This document shows positions 24,334 through 36,030 of a stretch of DNA of 64,000 bases, piece after piece. Each line of letters starts with the position of its first letter. Position 1 is the stretch's first letter. The notes beneath the pieces are model-generated. The model saw only the letters and a program-made list of their open reading frames with translations. It searched no databases and was not told the origin of the DNA. Made by a program: the position numbers and the translations under genes. This DNA is from Mytilus trossulus (lineage: Eukaryota > Mollusca > Bivalvia > Mytilida > Mytilidae), in contig NC_086374.1 of assembly GCF_036588685.1 (NCBI RefSeq), positions 66,958,457-67,022,456 on the forward strand, given 5' to 3'.

Positions 24334-24981
24334 GAACGAAAAACAAATATGTAACACAAAAACAAACGACAACCACTGAAATACAGGATCATAAACATGT
24401 TTAACCCCGCCGCATTCTTGCGCCTTTCTCAAGTCAGGAAGCCTCTGGCCTTTGTTAGTCTTGTATTATTATGCCCCACCTACGATAGTACAGGGGCATT
24501 ATATTTTCTGGTATGTGGGTCCGTTCGTCCGTCCGTTCGTCCGTCCGTTCGTTCGTCCCGCTTCCGGTTAAACTTCTTAGTCGAGATAATTTTTGATGAA
24601 GTTTAAAGTTCAATCAACTTGAAACTTAGTACACATTCCTATGATAAGATCTTTCTAATTATAATGTCAATTTAGAGTTTTTACTCCAATTTACGGTCCA
24701 CTGAACATAGAAATTGATAGTGCGAGTGGGGCATCCGTGTACTTGTGACACATTCTTGTTTTTAATTTTAGTTTCTTGTGTACAATTTGAAGTTTAGTAT
24801 GGCGTTCATTATCACTGAACTAGTATATACTTTTTTAGCTGAAGGACGCCCCCGGGTGCGGGAATTTTTCGCTGCATTGAAGACCTCGGTTGGTGATCTT
24901 CTGCGATTGTCTGTTCTATGGTCGGGTTTCTGTCTCTTTGACACATTCCCCATTTCCATTCTCAATTTTTATATAAAATAA
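24334..24981 (+). mobile_element. Composite: Rpt-A piece, then a PLE tail split by a nested Rpt-E insertion
   Basis: 24334-24388 is Rpt-A. 24389-24467 and 24767-24981 are two parts of one PLE 3' tail in plus orientation ('ttgttagtcttgtattatt' ... 'ttttagtttcttgtgtacaa', ending 'ccccatttccattctcaat'). The join is uninterrupted in other copies, so the intervening Rpt-E inserted later. Confidence 0.75.
24468..24766 (+). repeat. Rpt-E copy nested in a PLE tail
   Basis: Begins 'atgccccacctacgatagta', carries a (GTCCGTTC)n stretch at 24519-24556, 'caacttgaaacttagtacac' and ends 'ggggcatccgtgtacttgtg'. A second copy is at 36569-36868. Confidence 0.75.
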
Positions 24982-24985
24982 TATT

Positions 24986-25825
24986 CTCTGAAATCCTTAT
25001 CCTTGTAGTCCCACAATGTGAACTTTCTAAATCACATCATCCTAGCTAAGACATGTAAATGTTGTCACTGAATGCTAAACACACATTAGATACACCTGTG
25101 CGGTAAACACTCCCTGTAACACTCTGCATAAGAACTCAGTTATCTTCGGGTTTATCTTCATTGCCTCTCTTTCAGAAAACCTTTTTTGTTTATAAAAGAG
25201 CCTTGGTCTCAGTTGGCCTGATATCATAATTTCACCGAGTGTTGGAATAGATTATGTAACATAGATACAGTTAGATCAGTTTTTAGTCTGTGTTATATCT
25301 TGAGTCTAGTATAATTGACCGGTTAAGAACTAAAAATTGCTACAAAAAGCTTTCCTTTTGTGACCTTATTTTAGAAGGCTATTGGATCAATGGTTCATTT
25401 AGTGGTGAAAAAGAAATCATCATACTTTGAAAATTGAATGAACGCCATGATGATTTGGTTGGTCGGTACAATGTATTGGATATCTCTAAGTTACGACAAA
25501 AGTTCAATGTAGGATAAAAAAAATCTAACTCACGTAAAATCGATGTCAACAAAATTTGATGCAATTTAACCACACCCAACCCAGTTCATCATAAGGAATT
25601 GAAAAATATGGCCGTGTTTACATCACAAATTTTTCTTTGAGTACAGACAAACCTATGCACCTGCAAAAGTTACCATCTAGGTCTGCTGTTAGTCACATTT
25701 GAATTTTCCATCCACTTTCATATGTTGTGATACCACCAAATTAGACTTATCTCAAATTTAGTCCATGTGCTACATAATGGAAACAACATTTGGAGAAGGT
25801 TCTGGTTATAATTAAAAGTATTGGA
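24986..25825. other. Stretch with no gene recognised
   Basis: No coding frame with family resemblance and no repeat family recognised. Confidence 0.5.
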
Positions 25826-26085
25826 GGGACCTCGTGGCCGAGTGGTTTAGTTACTATGCGCAGTGTAATCACTAGAGTAAGACCCGGTATATTATAAACA
25901 CTGATGTTTCCCGGTGAGTTTGAACCCATCTCTTGCGGGTGTACTCGACTCCAATCTTCATTGACTAGGATTGTCTGTTTTCGGCTATTATAGATATTTT
26001 CTGTGTGTGTTGCATTTTAATGTTGTGCGGTTGATTGTAAATGTTTGTGCCAATAACAATATGGTTTATTGTCTATTATAACATT
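25826..26085 (+). mobile_element. tRNA-derived SINE
   Basis: Starts with a tRNA-like head: TGGCCGAGTGG at 25844-25854 fits an RNA polymerase III A box and 'gagtttgaaccca' about 65 bases later fits a B box. The spacing and sequence recall a leucine/serine tRNA but the molecule cannot fold as a mature tRNA. The body ends near 'aataacaatatggttta'. It lies about 210 bp upstream of the PSMD9 start codon. Confidence 0.7.
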
Positions 26086-26292
26086 AAAATGACAACATTT
26101 ATACATGACAGGACTACAATACAAATAAATGGGAGAAAGTCAGGTACTTTTTATACTAGAATAAAATATAGGTGCTAAGGACAGAGTAGCAAACGAATAA
26201 TAACCAACAAAAGGTTTATTTTTGAACGTTCTTGTGCGATGTGATCTGAATTGCGTTGTACGGTGTTTAGACAAAGTGGTAGAAAAACAAAT

Positions 26293-29200
26293 ATGGCAGC
26301 CCCCATGGAAAACATGAATCGTCTGGTCAAAAAGAAAGAAGAGATTGAAGCAGACATACAAGCGTTATTTGAAGTTCTAAAATCAGTAAATATTTTTTAC
26401 GAAATCAATTTCCACTGTATAGTATTGAAATGAATTGAATATTGATCTTTGTTTAAATGTAAAACAAGGGTTATGATCTAAAAATATTTTTTGCAGAATC
26501 ATTCGATTGTGTAGTTCTTGCTATCTCACTTCTCAAGTCTGAATTGGTGGTTATTATATATGATACTGTTCTTATTTATAATCAGAAGACTGCTCTAAAT
26601 CTTAAATGCACGACGGTTAAATTATACTGTCAGAGGACGACCATGTAATATGTCCGACCAAAAAAAAGGGGGGGGGGGGGGGGGGTCAGGGTAGGGATGA
26701 AAAGAGGATTTCAGAACTAAATATTCTGGACTTGTAGCACTCATACTAGACCAAATAATCTGTCTCCTGTGTGGTTACATTTGTCATTTCATATTTTCTT
26801 TTCATCATTTGGCTATTTAAAAATTATTGTTTTGTGTCCACACAAGCCTGACAAGCCAAATCAAATGATGAAGAGAAAAATATGAAATGACAAATGTACC
26901 CACACAAGAGACAGATTATTCGGTCTACCATACCATGATACCATCCACCCAAGAAGCTGACTCTTCACTGTACATGTGAATTGCCAAAAATGAGAATGAA
27001 TATCCAGTTTGAAAAGTTATACATTCTTTAAAAAAAGAAGTTCACTATATATTGCAGATGCAGATTTAAGTGTGAAAATTTGGTTGATTATACATAGGGA
27101 ATCAATAAAGCAAGACTGGAGCTGACCCTTTCTTATTCAGTCAGTGGCCCCCTTAAGAAAATGTCTGGATCTGCCCCAGAATTGTTTCGTATGCAAAGCA
27201 TGATGTTTTATCTCTTTTAAAAACAACTTGATTGGCTAATTATGAAGAATAGAATTGTTGAAAACCTTGCTGTTACTTTGAAACATGATTAAGATGAAGA
27301 ATAGCAATAAGGCACTTACTATGCACAGGGTTTATAAACAGTTGTAAGGGGTGTGTAGGGACTTTGTGCTATCATTTAATACATTGTAATTCTTCTTTTC
27401 CATTTAAAGATACTGTGGATTCATTATCATTTGTTGGATACATTTACCTACTTTCATGGGTACAGGTGAGCTGAAAGTAGATGTTCAACGAAAGACAAAT
27501 TTTCTGTAGGCTTTTATGCAGACTTTGGAAAAACCACAAAATTAAATGTCTAAAATAATCTTAAGTTTTCCTTATTAAATCCATGAAAATTGGTTCAATG
27601 AAAATAAATAATCCACAGTACATGTTTTTGTGTATTATCATTATTACACATACCTGAAGTTTAAATGATTCTTTATGAAACAGTTTAATAAAGTAAGAGA
27701 TATACATTTACATATATATATAATTATTTATCTAAATGATGGTTAAGATGGCAAATAATTAATTTTCATGGTTTTTTATATAGCAAAAAGGAGTTGGTAT
27801 GAAAGAACCACTGGTGGATAAAGATGGATTTCCTCGTAATGACATTGATATTCATACAGTAAGAACTGCCAGACATGATATTAATTGTAGGTATTTACAA
27901 TCTGAGTATAACTAAGTTACCATAAAAATGTAAATTAGCACAGAAGAAAAACAATTTTGTATTACATATACAATATATTATATTTTTATGATTTAAAATC
28001 AGGTGAACTAAATTCTCTTTTGCATAATTATTTTTGTTCAGTAAATTTGAGGTGAACTGCTCTAATAGTAATACCCTTGGCATCATAGTCATGTTCAACT
28101 AAAAGTTGATGATAGATTTAAAGTCTGAAAACTTTACAAAGATGTTTTATAGTTTAGGAAGTTTATATTTAAAACAAATAAACCACCAACTGAACCAGTT
28201 TATTTTAGGGTCATTATTAATCTTGTGCTTTTATTTTTCAAGCTAACCTATTGTTATTAAGTGTAAAAACGATAGTTCCTGAAAATTGAGCAGCTAACTT
28301 TTTAAAATGCAAAAGGAATCTGCAGATTTAGACTGTCATGACTGTTAATTTAATGCTGAGTTCACACGTAATTCGCATTCAATACACGTTAACTAATTCC
28401 AATTAGTTTAATTGGCATTCGAAACGTTTTACGTCCTAACGTCAATTCTAATTTGAATTGCAATGCGCATCAAATTGGCTTTACTGTCCAAACGATGTTA
28501 GCATTTAATTCGTATTAACAAATACGTATTTCTAATGCGAATTGACTAATTATCATAAAAGTTTTCACATTTTTTATGACTACCAATCAGACATCTATCC
28601 AACAAAAGACTTTAGGACTAGGCAATAAACAACAACATGAAACTGTATATGTAATACCACCAAAATGGTCAAAATTATGGTACGTCACATCATGTTGTAT
28701 ACAAAAATAAGTCGGGGGGAAAAAATATTCCCTTGAATTTGACAGTTGTAGGTAATTAAGCTTACATTTTATTGCAGTAGAACATTTCTGTGTCATAAAC
28801 ATATGTATTGTGTTTTTCAAAGCACCATTATTTTGTTATTTGGGGTTTCTATAGAATATTTTGTAAACTTGAGATTACATGACCTGGTTACTAAATCTTG
28901 TACACAGGTTAAATAAGGGCAGACATTTGATTGCTTAACTTCCAGTGATGGTTATTTTCTAATATATGCAATGAAATGTTATGTGAATTTTTTTCTATAG
29001 TACTGGACAGGGTAAAATTTTACTCATGCCAAGTATTTCTTTATTTGAAACAAAGATAAATTCTGCACATTTTTTTGAAAAGTGCAAATTAAACAAAGAC
29101 AATAAGGGAAAATCAATAGTGTTATTACACCTTTATGCCTTAAACAATGAGCAAAACTAATACTCAGCTTTTGATATTTATAGGTTTACAGAATGACCAT

Positions 29201-32200
29201 CTAGCAATAATGACTGAAATTGAAGAGGAACTGTATAAAATCCATGAAGTAGCAAGAGCAAACAACCCTCAAAGGGAAACCATGGATACATCTGATACTT
29301 CACAAATGTCAGTTGAAATGAAGGAGAGGTTATCTCCCTTCCTGGAAGTCAATAAAGTGGATGATGGATCACCAGCCTCTACTGCAGTAATTGATACTTT
29401 TTTCATTTTTCAATGTTTCTTGCAACCTAAATTTTTTTTCATTTTTCAATGTTTTTGCAACCTAAATTTTAAACTATCTGCATAAAGGTTTTATTCATAA
29501 GCTTAGTGAAATGTTTAATTGTCACTTGGCTTTTTGTTCTTCCTTTCTGTTAATATTTCATATTATTGTGTATAGCAATATAATATTTCCCACAGAAAGT
29601 AACCAAAAGTTATCCTGCAATCAATTCTAATATTGCACTAATGCAATAAATCTTCAAAATTTATGACGTCATCAACGACAAAATCTTAGTGTAAACCAAT
29701 TTTTACTTTCAAATATTATATTGCTATACAATAAAAGGGTTATTGCATGAATATTGGGGAATATTGTGCCTCATAGAATATAAAATTCCACACGGGACAA
29801 TATTCCCCAATATTCATGCAATAACCCTATATTGTTCTTGAGATCTGAACAAAATGAAACAAAATTTGACAGAAAAATTGATGTCAAGATCCTTACCATA
29901 TATTGATATTTTATTTTCAAAAGTCAACACACATGACTTCCTTTTCCTTTTGCTGGTTTGAATTGCCAGTCTTTCAATACTTGGATGGTTAAAATATGAA
30001 ACAATTGACTAGATTTTCAGTTTATAAACCAATTTCCTGAATTAGTTGCATTGTTATTGTCAAATTTGACCTCAACTAGAAGCAATATGAATAAAAATAT
30101 AGTATATACCAATACACATAATTAACAGCTTTCCTATATTGCCTAGAAGCAATATGAATATCTGATCAACACCTAAAAAGAACAATTATTACAAATCTTG
30201 AAAGGAATATTTCTGCCAAGTTAGGTTTCGATGAATTAAACATGTACAGACAGTGCTTGAGAAATAGTTCAACCATTTCATAGGCACATCGTACTGATAG
30301 TCACTGTAACTGCTGTTTTAACATTCAAATGATCTTATTTTTGTATTGAAAGTTGGTATTTCTTTTTTAGCAATTACAAGAAGGAGATAAAATTCTACAA
30401 TTTGGATCTATTACTGCAGAGAATTTTAAGAGTTTACAAGACATAGCATCAGTTGTACAGCACAGTAAAGGGGTAAGAATGATGTTGTCTAAGAGTGGTT
30501 GCAAGGGGGAAATGAGTTTTATTATACATTTTATAAAAACCAAATTGGAATATGAATATTAATTTAATGTAAAAATAAGAAAAGTTAGTAAGGAATGAAA
30601 AGAGCTTTTACGATCATATTTAAACAATGTTTTCCTTTTTATATAACAATAGATAGAAAAAACAACAAAGAAATAATCTTAAATGTTAAATAAAAAGTCT
30701 AATGCAACACATTGACATAAAACTCCTGACATCAACATATGGTTATATCAGTAGCCAATATACTTATGTGATATATTCATTATGGCAAGCAGGGTAACTA
30801 ATTTAAGTTCTTATGAAGAAAATGGAAACATGCCAATAGCATACCCGTAGCCAGGGGGTTCGAACGAAATGAGAAAACTAACAGCCTCATTTATGTACAA
30901 AAAATGAAAGAAAAACAAATATGTAACACATAAACAAACGACAACCACTGAATTACAGGCTCCTGACTTGGGACAGGCACATACATACAGAATGAAACTA
31001 TAATGAATGAAAATTAAATATGTAACACATAAACAAACGACAGCCACCGAATTACAGGTCATGACTTGGTAGAGACACATACATACAGTATGAAACTATT
31101 TATTTTTTACAAAATGTAAATATTTTTTTTTTATATTTATTTCAGAAACCATTAACATTAACAGTATCTAGGAGCAACACTGATCTTCGATTGTCTTTAA
31201 CACCTAACACATGGAGTGGAAAAGGCTTATTAGGGTAACATACATGTCTACAAAATTGTGCAGCAACTTTATGTCTTCACTAAAACTAATGTCACTTTAT
31301 ATTCCTGTATAAGAACTGTAACTATGTATTTGGTAACAATCAGTTGACATTTATAGTCAGTCAGTCTCAAGTCTTTCACAGAAGTTATAAATATACTGTA
31401 AATTCAGAAATTATTGCTAGGTTTTTATTATTGCGAATGATGCGACTGAGTTGTAAACACAATAATTAAAACTCCCATTTCGTAATATTTTAACTGAATT
31501 AGGCATGACTTCTCATAATCGTAAAAATTAAAATTGCATTCAAGTGTAAAATGACAAATCGCAATAATAAATGCACACAATAATTTATGAATTTACAGTA
31601 CTTGATCATAGGTAATTAAGTAAAAAAATATATTGCACTATCAAGCCTTTGCTTCTTTCTTGATCAATTTTCAAATACAATTAAAAGAGAAAGAAGAATT
31701 CAGAGTTTTATGTGAAGAGGAGATAACAAATTATAGACTTCTGAATTTCATTACATGTATTACATTTCATATCCAAATGAAAAGTGCAGTGCTATGGTGA
31801 TGTTGAGGGTTAACACAATTTAAATCATTTTACTGAATATGAAAAAACAAATAATTATTTTTTCATGCTTACAGAATTTATATTTTGCATGATTATTTAG
31901 ATATTTAAAGTTTAATATCACATGTATAACATCAGTGAAAGGGTGTGAATGTTCATTTGCATGGTTTGATTTAACAACACTTTATGAACTTTGATAAAAT
32001 GTTCCTGAAAGAGGGTCAAAAGAGACCAAAGGAACAGTTAAAGTCATAAATCGAAAATAAACTGATAACACCATGGCTAAAAAAGTAAAAAAACAAACAG
32101 ACAAATAATCGTACATTAGACACAACATAGAAAACTAAAGACTATGCAACACAAACCCCATAAAAACTTGAGGTGATGTCAGGTGCTCTGAAAATGTAAG

Positions 32201-32580
32201 CAGATCCTGCTCCACATGTGGCACCAGTCATGCTGCTCATTTTATGACAAACCTAATAAATAGTCTAACTCGGTAGTGAAAAGGGAATGGGATTGTAGTT
32301 ACGATATAAGGAACATATCCAATATCATCTATTAAACGGTTAATCCATAATGGTCAACGAACTTGTGATGGTGTTTGTAAAATTTACAAAGGGAGGTTTT
32401 AACTTCACCATTTGGAACTCTTGGTTTAATAGCTTCCTAGTGAGCAGCAACCCTCTATCAAAGAAATCATGATCATGAAAATTGTTCAAAGACTTTTTTT
32501 TTAATTTCAATTTGTATTATAATAATTGAATTTTATTTTTTACTTTCAGATGCAATATTGTTCCACTAAAGAAGTCATGA
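26293..32580 (+). CDS. PSMD9: 26S proteasome assembly chaperone p27 (proteasome non-ATPase regulatory subunit 9)
   Basis: Six exons join in frame to 621 nt, 206 residues (human about 223): 26293-26385, 27784-27886, 29184-29386, 30371-30472, 31146-31234, 32550-32580. All introns have GT donors and AG acceptors. The N-terminal half is the helical, coiled-coil Nas2 domain ([20 protein letters not shown], then [33 protein letters not shown]). The C-terminal half is a PDZ domain starting about residue 117 ([33 protein letters not shown]), ending [15 protein letters not shown], very close to the human end. Known role of the family: it binds the C-terminus of an ATPase subunit (Rpt5) and helps assemble the proteasome base before leaving the particle. 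The start is the first ATG in frame; a second ATG follows four codons on. Introns 1 and 3 are full of foldback elements. Confidence 0.95.
26750..26925. repeat. Foldback in PSMD9 intron 1
   Basis: Left arm 26750-26815 ('gaccaaataatctgtctcct' onward) is complementary to 26854-26925 with a few mismatches and one small indel, leaving a 38-base loop. Likely a MITE; no target duplication visible. Confidence 0.8.
27056..27180 (-). mobile_element. Short G-rich MITE (CAGTGGCGGATC family), diverged
   Basis: Minus strand shows 'cagatccagacattttctta', 'gggggccactgactg', 'ccctatgtataatcaaccaa', the family order, lying in PSMD9 intron 1. Confidence 0.55.
27411..27620. mobile_element. MITE with TACTGTGGATTCATTAT ends
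   Basis: 'tactgtggattcattatcat' at the left pairs with 'aataaataatccacagta' at the right; inner segments ('ttggatacatt' / 'tccatgaaaattgg') are also partly complementary. TACTGTGGATTC-type ends are widespread in molluscs. In PSMD9 intron 1. Confidence 0.75.
29569..29829. repeat. Two adjacent foldbacks in PSMD9 intron 3
   Basis: First: 'tgtatagcaatataatattt' at 29569-29588 and its complement at 29711-29730. Second: about 32-bp arms at 29736-29768 and 29798-29829 ('agggttattgcatgaatatt'). They abut, so they may be parts of one element. Confidence 0.75.
30880..31095 (+). repeat. Rpt-A fragment duplicated in tandem (PSMD9 intron 4)
   Basis: The block 'aaatatgtaacacataaaca' ... 'catacatacagaatgaaact' occurs twice in a row, starting near 30917 and 31017, about 98-100 bp apart. 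Confidence 0.7.
31394..31600. mobile_element. MITE with TACTGTAAATTC ends (PSMD9 intron 5)
   Basis: 'tactgtaaattcagaaatta' at 31394 pairs with 'taatttatgaatttacagta' ending at 31600; inner 'attattgcgaatga' pairs loosely with 'aatcgcaataataa'. Confidence 0.8.
32005..32485 (-). pseudogene. Fragment of a second Penelope-like lineage (coding end plus 3' tail)
   Basis: Minus strand near 32480 reads [20 protein letters not shown], then after a frame shift [15 protein letters not shown], resembling the post-RT region of a mussel PLE (..[26 protein letters not shown]..). Downstream is its noncoding tail with 'ggagcaggatctgcttacat' and 'agccatggtgttatcagttt'. Distinct in sequence from the PLE at 33 kb. 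Lies in PSMD9 intron 5. Confidence 0.6.
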
Positions 32581-32639
32581 CATTATTAGAAAGAAAATTG
32601 GATTTATTTATTATTTGTTATGTAAACGATTTTGATTAT

Positions 32640-32645
32640 AATAAA
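32640..32645 (+). other. Candidate polyadenylation signal of PSMD9
   Basis: AATAAA 60 bases after the PSMD9 stop codon; the only canonical hexamer close downstream. Confidence 0.5.
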
Positions 32646-32779
32646 TGTATTTCAAGTCACCAACATTTTGTAGTAAAAAATGTTAAGGAGGTCATCAGAA
32701 CACATATCCTCCTTATCTTCTCATAACCAACTGTTAAAAGGTTATGAGAGAAAAAGAATTTGTCTTGAATTATAAACCA

Positions 32780-32940
32780 GATGGTCCGCCGGGCGCAGCT
32801 TTATACAACTGCAGAGGTCGAACCCTGATCGGTTGGGGCAAGTATGGCCACAACATTCAAGTTGGATACAGCTCTAAATTTTTATTGTGATTAAACAGTT
32901 GACACAGGTTTCTGACACAGAATGAATGTGGTCTAATAAA
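32780..32940 (+). repeat. SINE-like repeat with a B-box-like word
   Basis: Reads 'ggtccgccgggcgcagcttt', 'gcagaggtcgaaccctgatc', 'aacattcaagttggatacag', 'ctgacacagaatgaatgtgg'. GAGGTCGAACCCT resembles a pol III B box but no A box is clear. Recognised as a common bivalve repeat; only one copy in this window. Confidence 0.4.
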
Positions 32941-33013
32941 TTTTTTTTCACCTCTCTGTTTCCCTTATTCCAAAAATGATTTCAATTACTAATGGAGTTT
33001 GCAACAATAATTA

Positions 33014-34880
33014 GAATTGAGAATGGAAATGGGGACTGTGTCAAAGAGACAACAAACCCAACCATAGAAAAAACAACAGCAGAAGGTCACTAACAGGTTT
33101 TCAATGTAGCGAGAAATTCCCACACCCGGAGGAGTCCTTCAGCTGGCGCCTAAACAAATATATACTAGTTCAGTGATAATGAACGCCATACTAATTTCCA
33201 AATTGTACACAAGAAACTGAAATTAAAATAATACTAGACTAACAAAGGCCAGAGGCTCCTGACTTGGGACAGGCGCAAAAATGCGGAGGGGTTAAACATG
33301 TTTGTCAGATCTCAACCCTCCCCTATACCTCTAGCCAATGTAGAAAAGTAAACGCATAACAATACGCACATTAAATTCAATTCAAAAGAAGTTGGAGTCT
33401 GAAGTCAGAAAAAGTAACCAAAGAAAATAAACAAAATGACAATAATACATAAATAACAACAGACTACTTGCAGTTAACTGACATGCCAGCTCCAGACTTC
33501 AATTAAACTGACTGAAAGATTATGATTTCATCATATGAACATCAGGCACAATCCTTTCAGTTGGGGGGTTAGTATCATACCATCATAACATATATGAGAA
33601 GAACATAACCTGTGTCATGCCAACAATTGGTTTTTTAATAAATGTGTTTAGTGCCGATGCAAAGACCCTATAAGTGAATCAATATTAACGCCAAAATATG
33701 CAATCTTTAATGACCTGACAACAGTATTGTAACTATATCCCTTCTTAATAAGTCTATTCAAAGGTTTTGTTATTTTCTGAGGTGAATAATGACACCTTTG
33801 TGCTTTATAAAGAATATTTCCATAAAAAATTGGATATGAAATATCTGAACGTATAAGAAGTCTGCATGTTGAGCTATATTTACGAATGATGTCCTTATAC
33901 CGATGATAAAATTTAGTAATTGTTTTGACTAGTTTGTTAAATAGATAACTCTGGTGAAGTAATTTTTCAGTAATACATAAATTTCTATTGTTAAAATCTA
34001 AAACATTGTTACATACACGAGCGAATTGACAAGTTGAGATATATAAACACCGAAAGATGGTGACAAGGGAACATCACTATCTAAAAATGGATAATTAATG
34101 ATAGGAAATTAAAAAATCATCCCTTTTATCATAAATTTTAGTATTCAGCTTTCTGTTAGTGATATTGATATCAAAATCAAGGAAAGGGCAGTGGTCATTG
34201 TTAGTATTAGCTTTATTTAAGGTAAGTTCAATAGGATAAATTTACATATATACTGAAGTCGTCATTATTGAAAGCCAAAATATCATCCAAATATCTAAAA
34301 GTATTGTTAAATTTGTTTATCAAATGTTGTTTCGATGGGTCTTGGCTTATTTTTGTCATAAATTGTAACTCATAGCAATACCAAAAACAGGTCCGCAATA
34401 AGTGGTGCACGGTTAGTCCGCATTGGAGTCGGATAATCTGACGATATACGGAATCCCCAAAGTGAACAAAAATGTTATCTAGTAAAAATTCAAGTGCATA
34501 TATAGTATCAAAGCATGTCCAATTGACAGTTTTTTTGTGTATTGCTTCTAAAAAATGACCTAAGAGAGTGAACATATATATTCACATTCTGACTTTTTAA
34601 ATGCCCATTTAATTAGGTGTGATTTTTTTCTTAATGGCAATGTGGTATACAGGGTAGAAAAATCAAAACTTTGAACAGATTCAAAATCACCAATATAAGC
34701 ATGCAATTTATCAAGTACTTCCAACGAGTTATTGTCACTCCAAAAGTAATTAATTCCACTATTTTTGAAGGCCTTATTTGAACAATTTATGATCAGGTTT
34801 TTGATTGTACCAAGTGTGCTGGTAAGAAGAATAGACAATTTAGTAGTGGAACAATGACTTGAAGATGAAATAGATCTTTA
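33014..34880 (-). pseudogene. Penelope-like retroelement with reverse transcriptase, frameshifted
   Basis: Minus strand from 34880: CSTTKLSILLT-like start, NYFWSDNNSLEVL, ESVQSFDFSTLYTTLPLRKK (the PLE signature FDFSTLYT-LPH), a frame change near 34570, CFWYCYELQFM, FNNTFRYLDDILAFNNDDF (catalytic YLDD), CPFLDFDINI, FVRFARVCNNVLDF-like and KITKPLNRLIKKGY segments, stop near 33640. Several frameshifts make it inactive. After the reverse transcriptase I see no GIY-YIG endonuclease motif. A long noncoding tail follows to 33014, and this tail is what the other PLE copies in the window consist of. Confidence 0.85.
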
Positions 34881-35500
34881 TTTGTAAGGTGTTTTGTGTA
34901 GCCTCGGAAGCCAATACATAGTTTGGACTTTCATTTCAAAATTCAAAGAAAATGTGAATATACTCATTTAAAAACATCATACAATATTAGAATATAAAAT
35001 TTCATACAGTCATGGTTGAAATTAATATTAATTAATAGTAACTTCTAAAAGAATGAATGGGGAATGTGTCCAAAGGCACACAGATGATGCCCCTGCTAGC
35101 ATACAATGTTATAAAGGGACTTAACTTTAGAACTGTAAATTAAAATTAAAGCTGCCAAAAATTGAACTTAGTTTATAGGTAATAAGCATTATAGACACAT
35201 TTCATTAAATTTAGTTCAGACAAATTTAAGTTTAAATTTTTCCATTTGTAAAGGGACATAACTCTAAAATGGTAATCAAAGTGCTTGTATTCACTTAGTG
35301 GTAAAGATTGCTTTAATTTTTCAGTTGGTAGTAAGGTGAATATCGCATTGTATATTGTATATAGCATTGACGTAAGCTGATTCAACTACTATTCTGGACA
35401 AAGAAAGATAACTCAAATTTTCAAAGAAGATATCATAAAGTATTGGTTTTAGGTGATTCAACAACCATTCTGGACAAAGAAAGATAACTCCATTTTATTG
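34881..35500. other. Stretch with no gene recognised
   Basis: Contains a short direct repeat, 'attctggacaaagaaagata' twice (about 35391 and 35469). Nothing else recognisable. Confidence 0.5.
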
Positions 35501-35504
35501 TCTT

Positions 35505-35886
35505 GAAACTAAAAAAAATGCTTGTTTTTGGTCCCCTTTTGTTCTTTATTCCTAGACTGTTTGTCCCATAACCCTAACAATATATCACAACCTTCTACTT
35601 CTAGTATTAAACATTGTGGTACAATTTCAGAACAATTGAAATACTTATACACAACTTATTGTCCTGACACTAGATTAATGCTTGTTTAATGTCTAATTCC
35701 TAAATCTTAGGGACCATTTCCCCAAAAATCAATCCCAAGCTATTTTTTGTGGTTATAAACATTTTAATAAAATTTTATTGATTTCTATTTACTTATACCA
35801 AAGTTATTATCCAGAAACCATCCATCTTCGGACGACGCTGACGACGACTGCAACGTGATACCAATATACTTTTGCGGTCGTATAAA
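35505..35886 (+). repeat. Rpt-G copy, short form
   Basis: Has 'cttgtttttggtcccctttt', 'tgatttctatttacttatac', 'catcttcggacgacgctgac' and the common end 'ttttgcggtcgtataaaaac'. Related longer copies are at 46910-48155 and 49040-50320. Confidence 0.7.
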
Positions 35887-36030
35887 AACGCAGGGCTTTG
35901 TACTTTTGCAAGTTTGCTTGGTATAATAGGGATTTTGATAAAGGTAATTCTTGCAATAGAAATTATCTGTACCTGTAAATGTGTGTTGAGAACCGATCCC
36001 TTCTTGAACCGTTATCTTTATTTGGCCAAA

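Noticed and set aside
24397..24606. Plus-strand frame of 69 codons
   Set aside because: Runs across a PLE tail and a nested Rpt-E with a simple-repeat stretch.
25826..25935. Possible tRNA gene
   Set aside because: A and B boxes are present but the sequence does not form acceptor or anticodon stems; a SINE head explains it.
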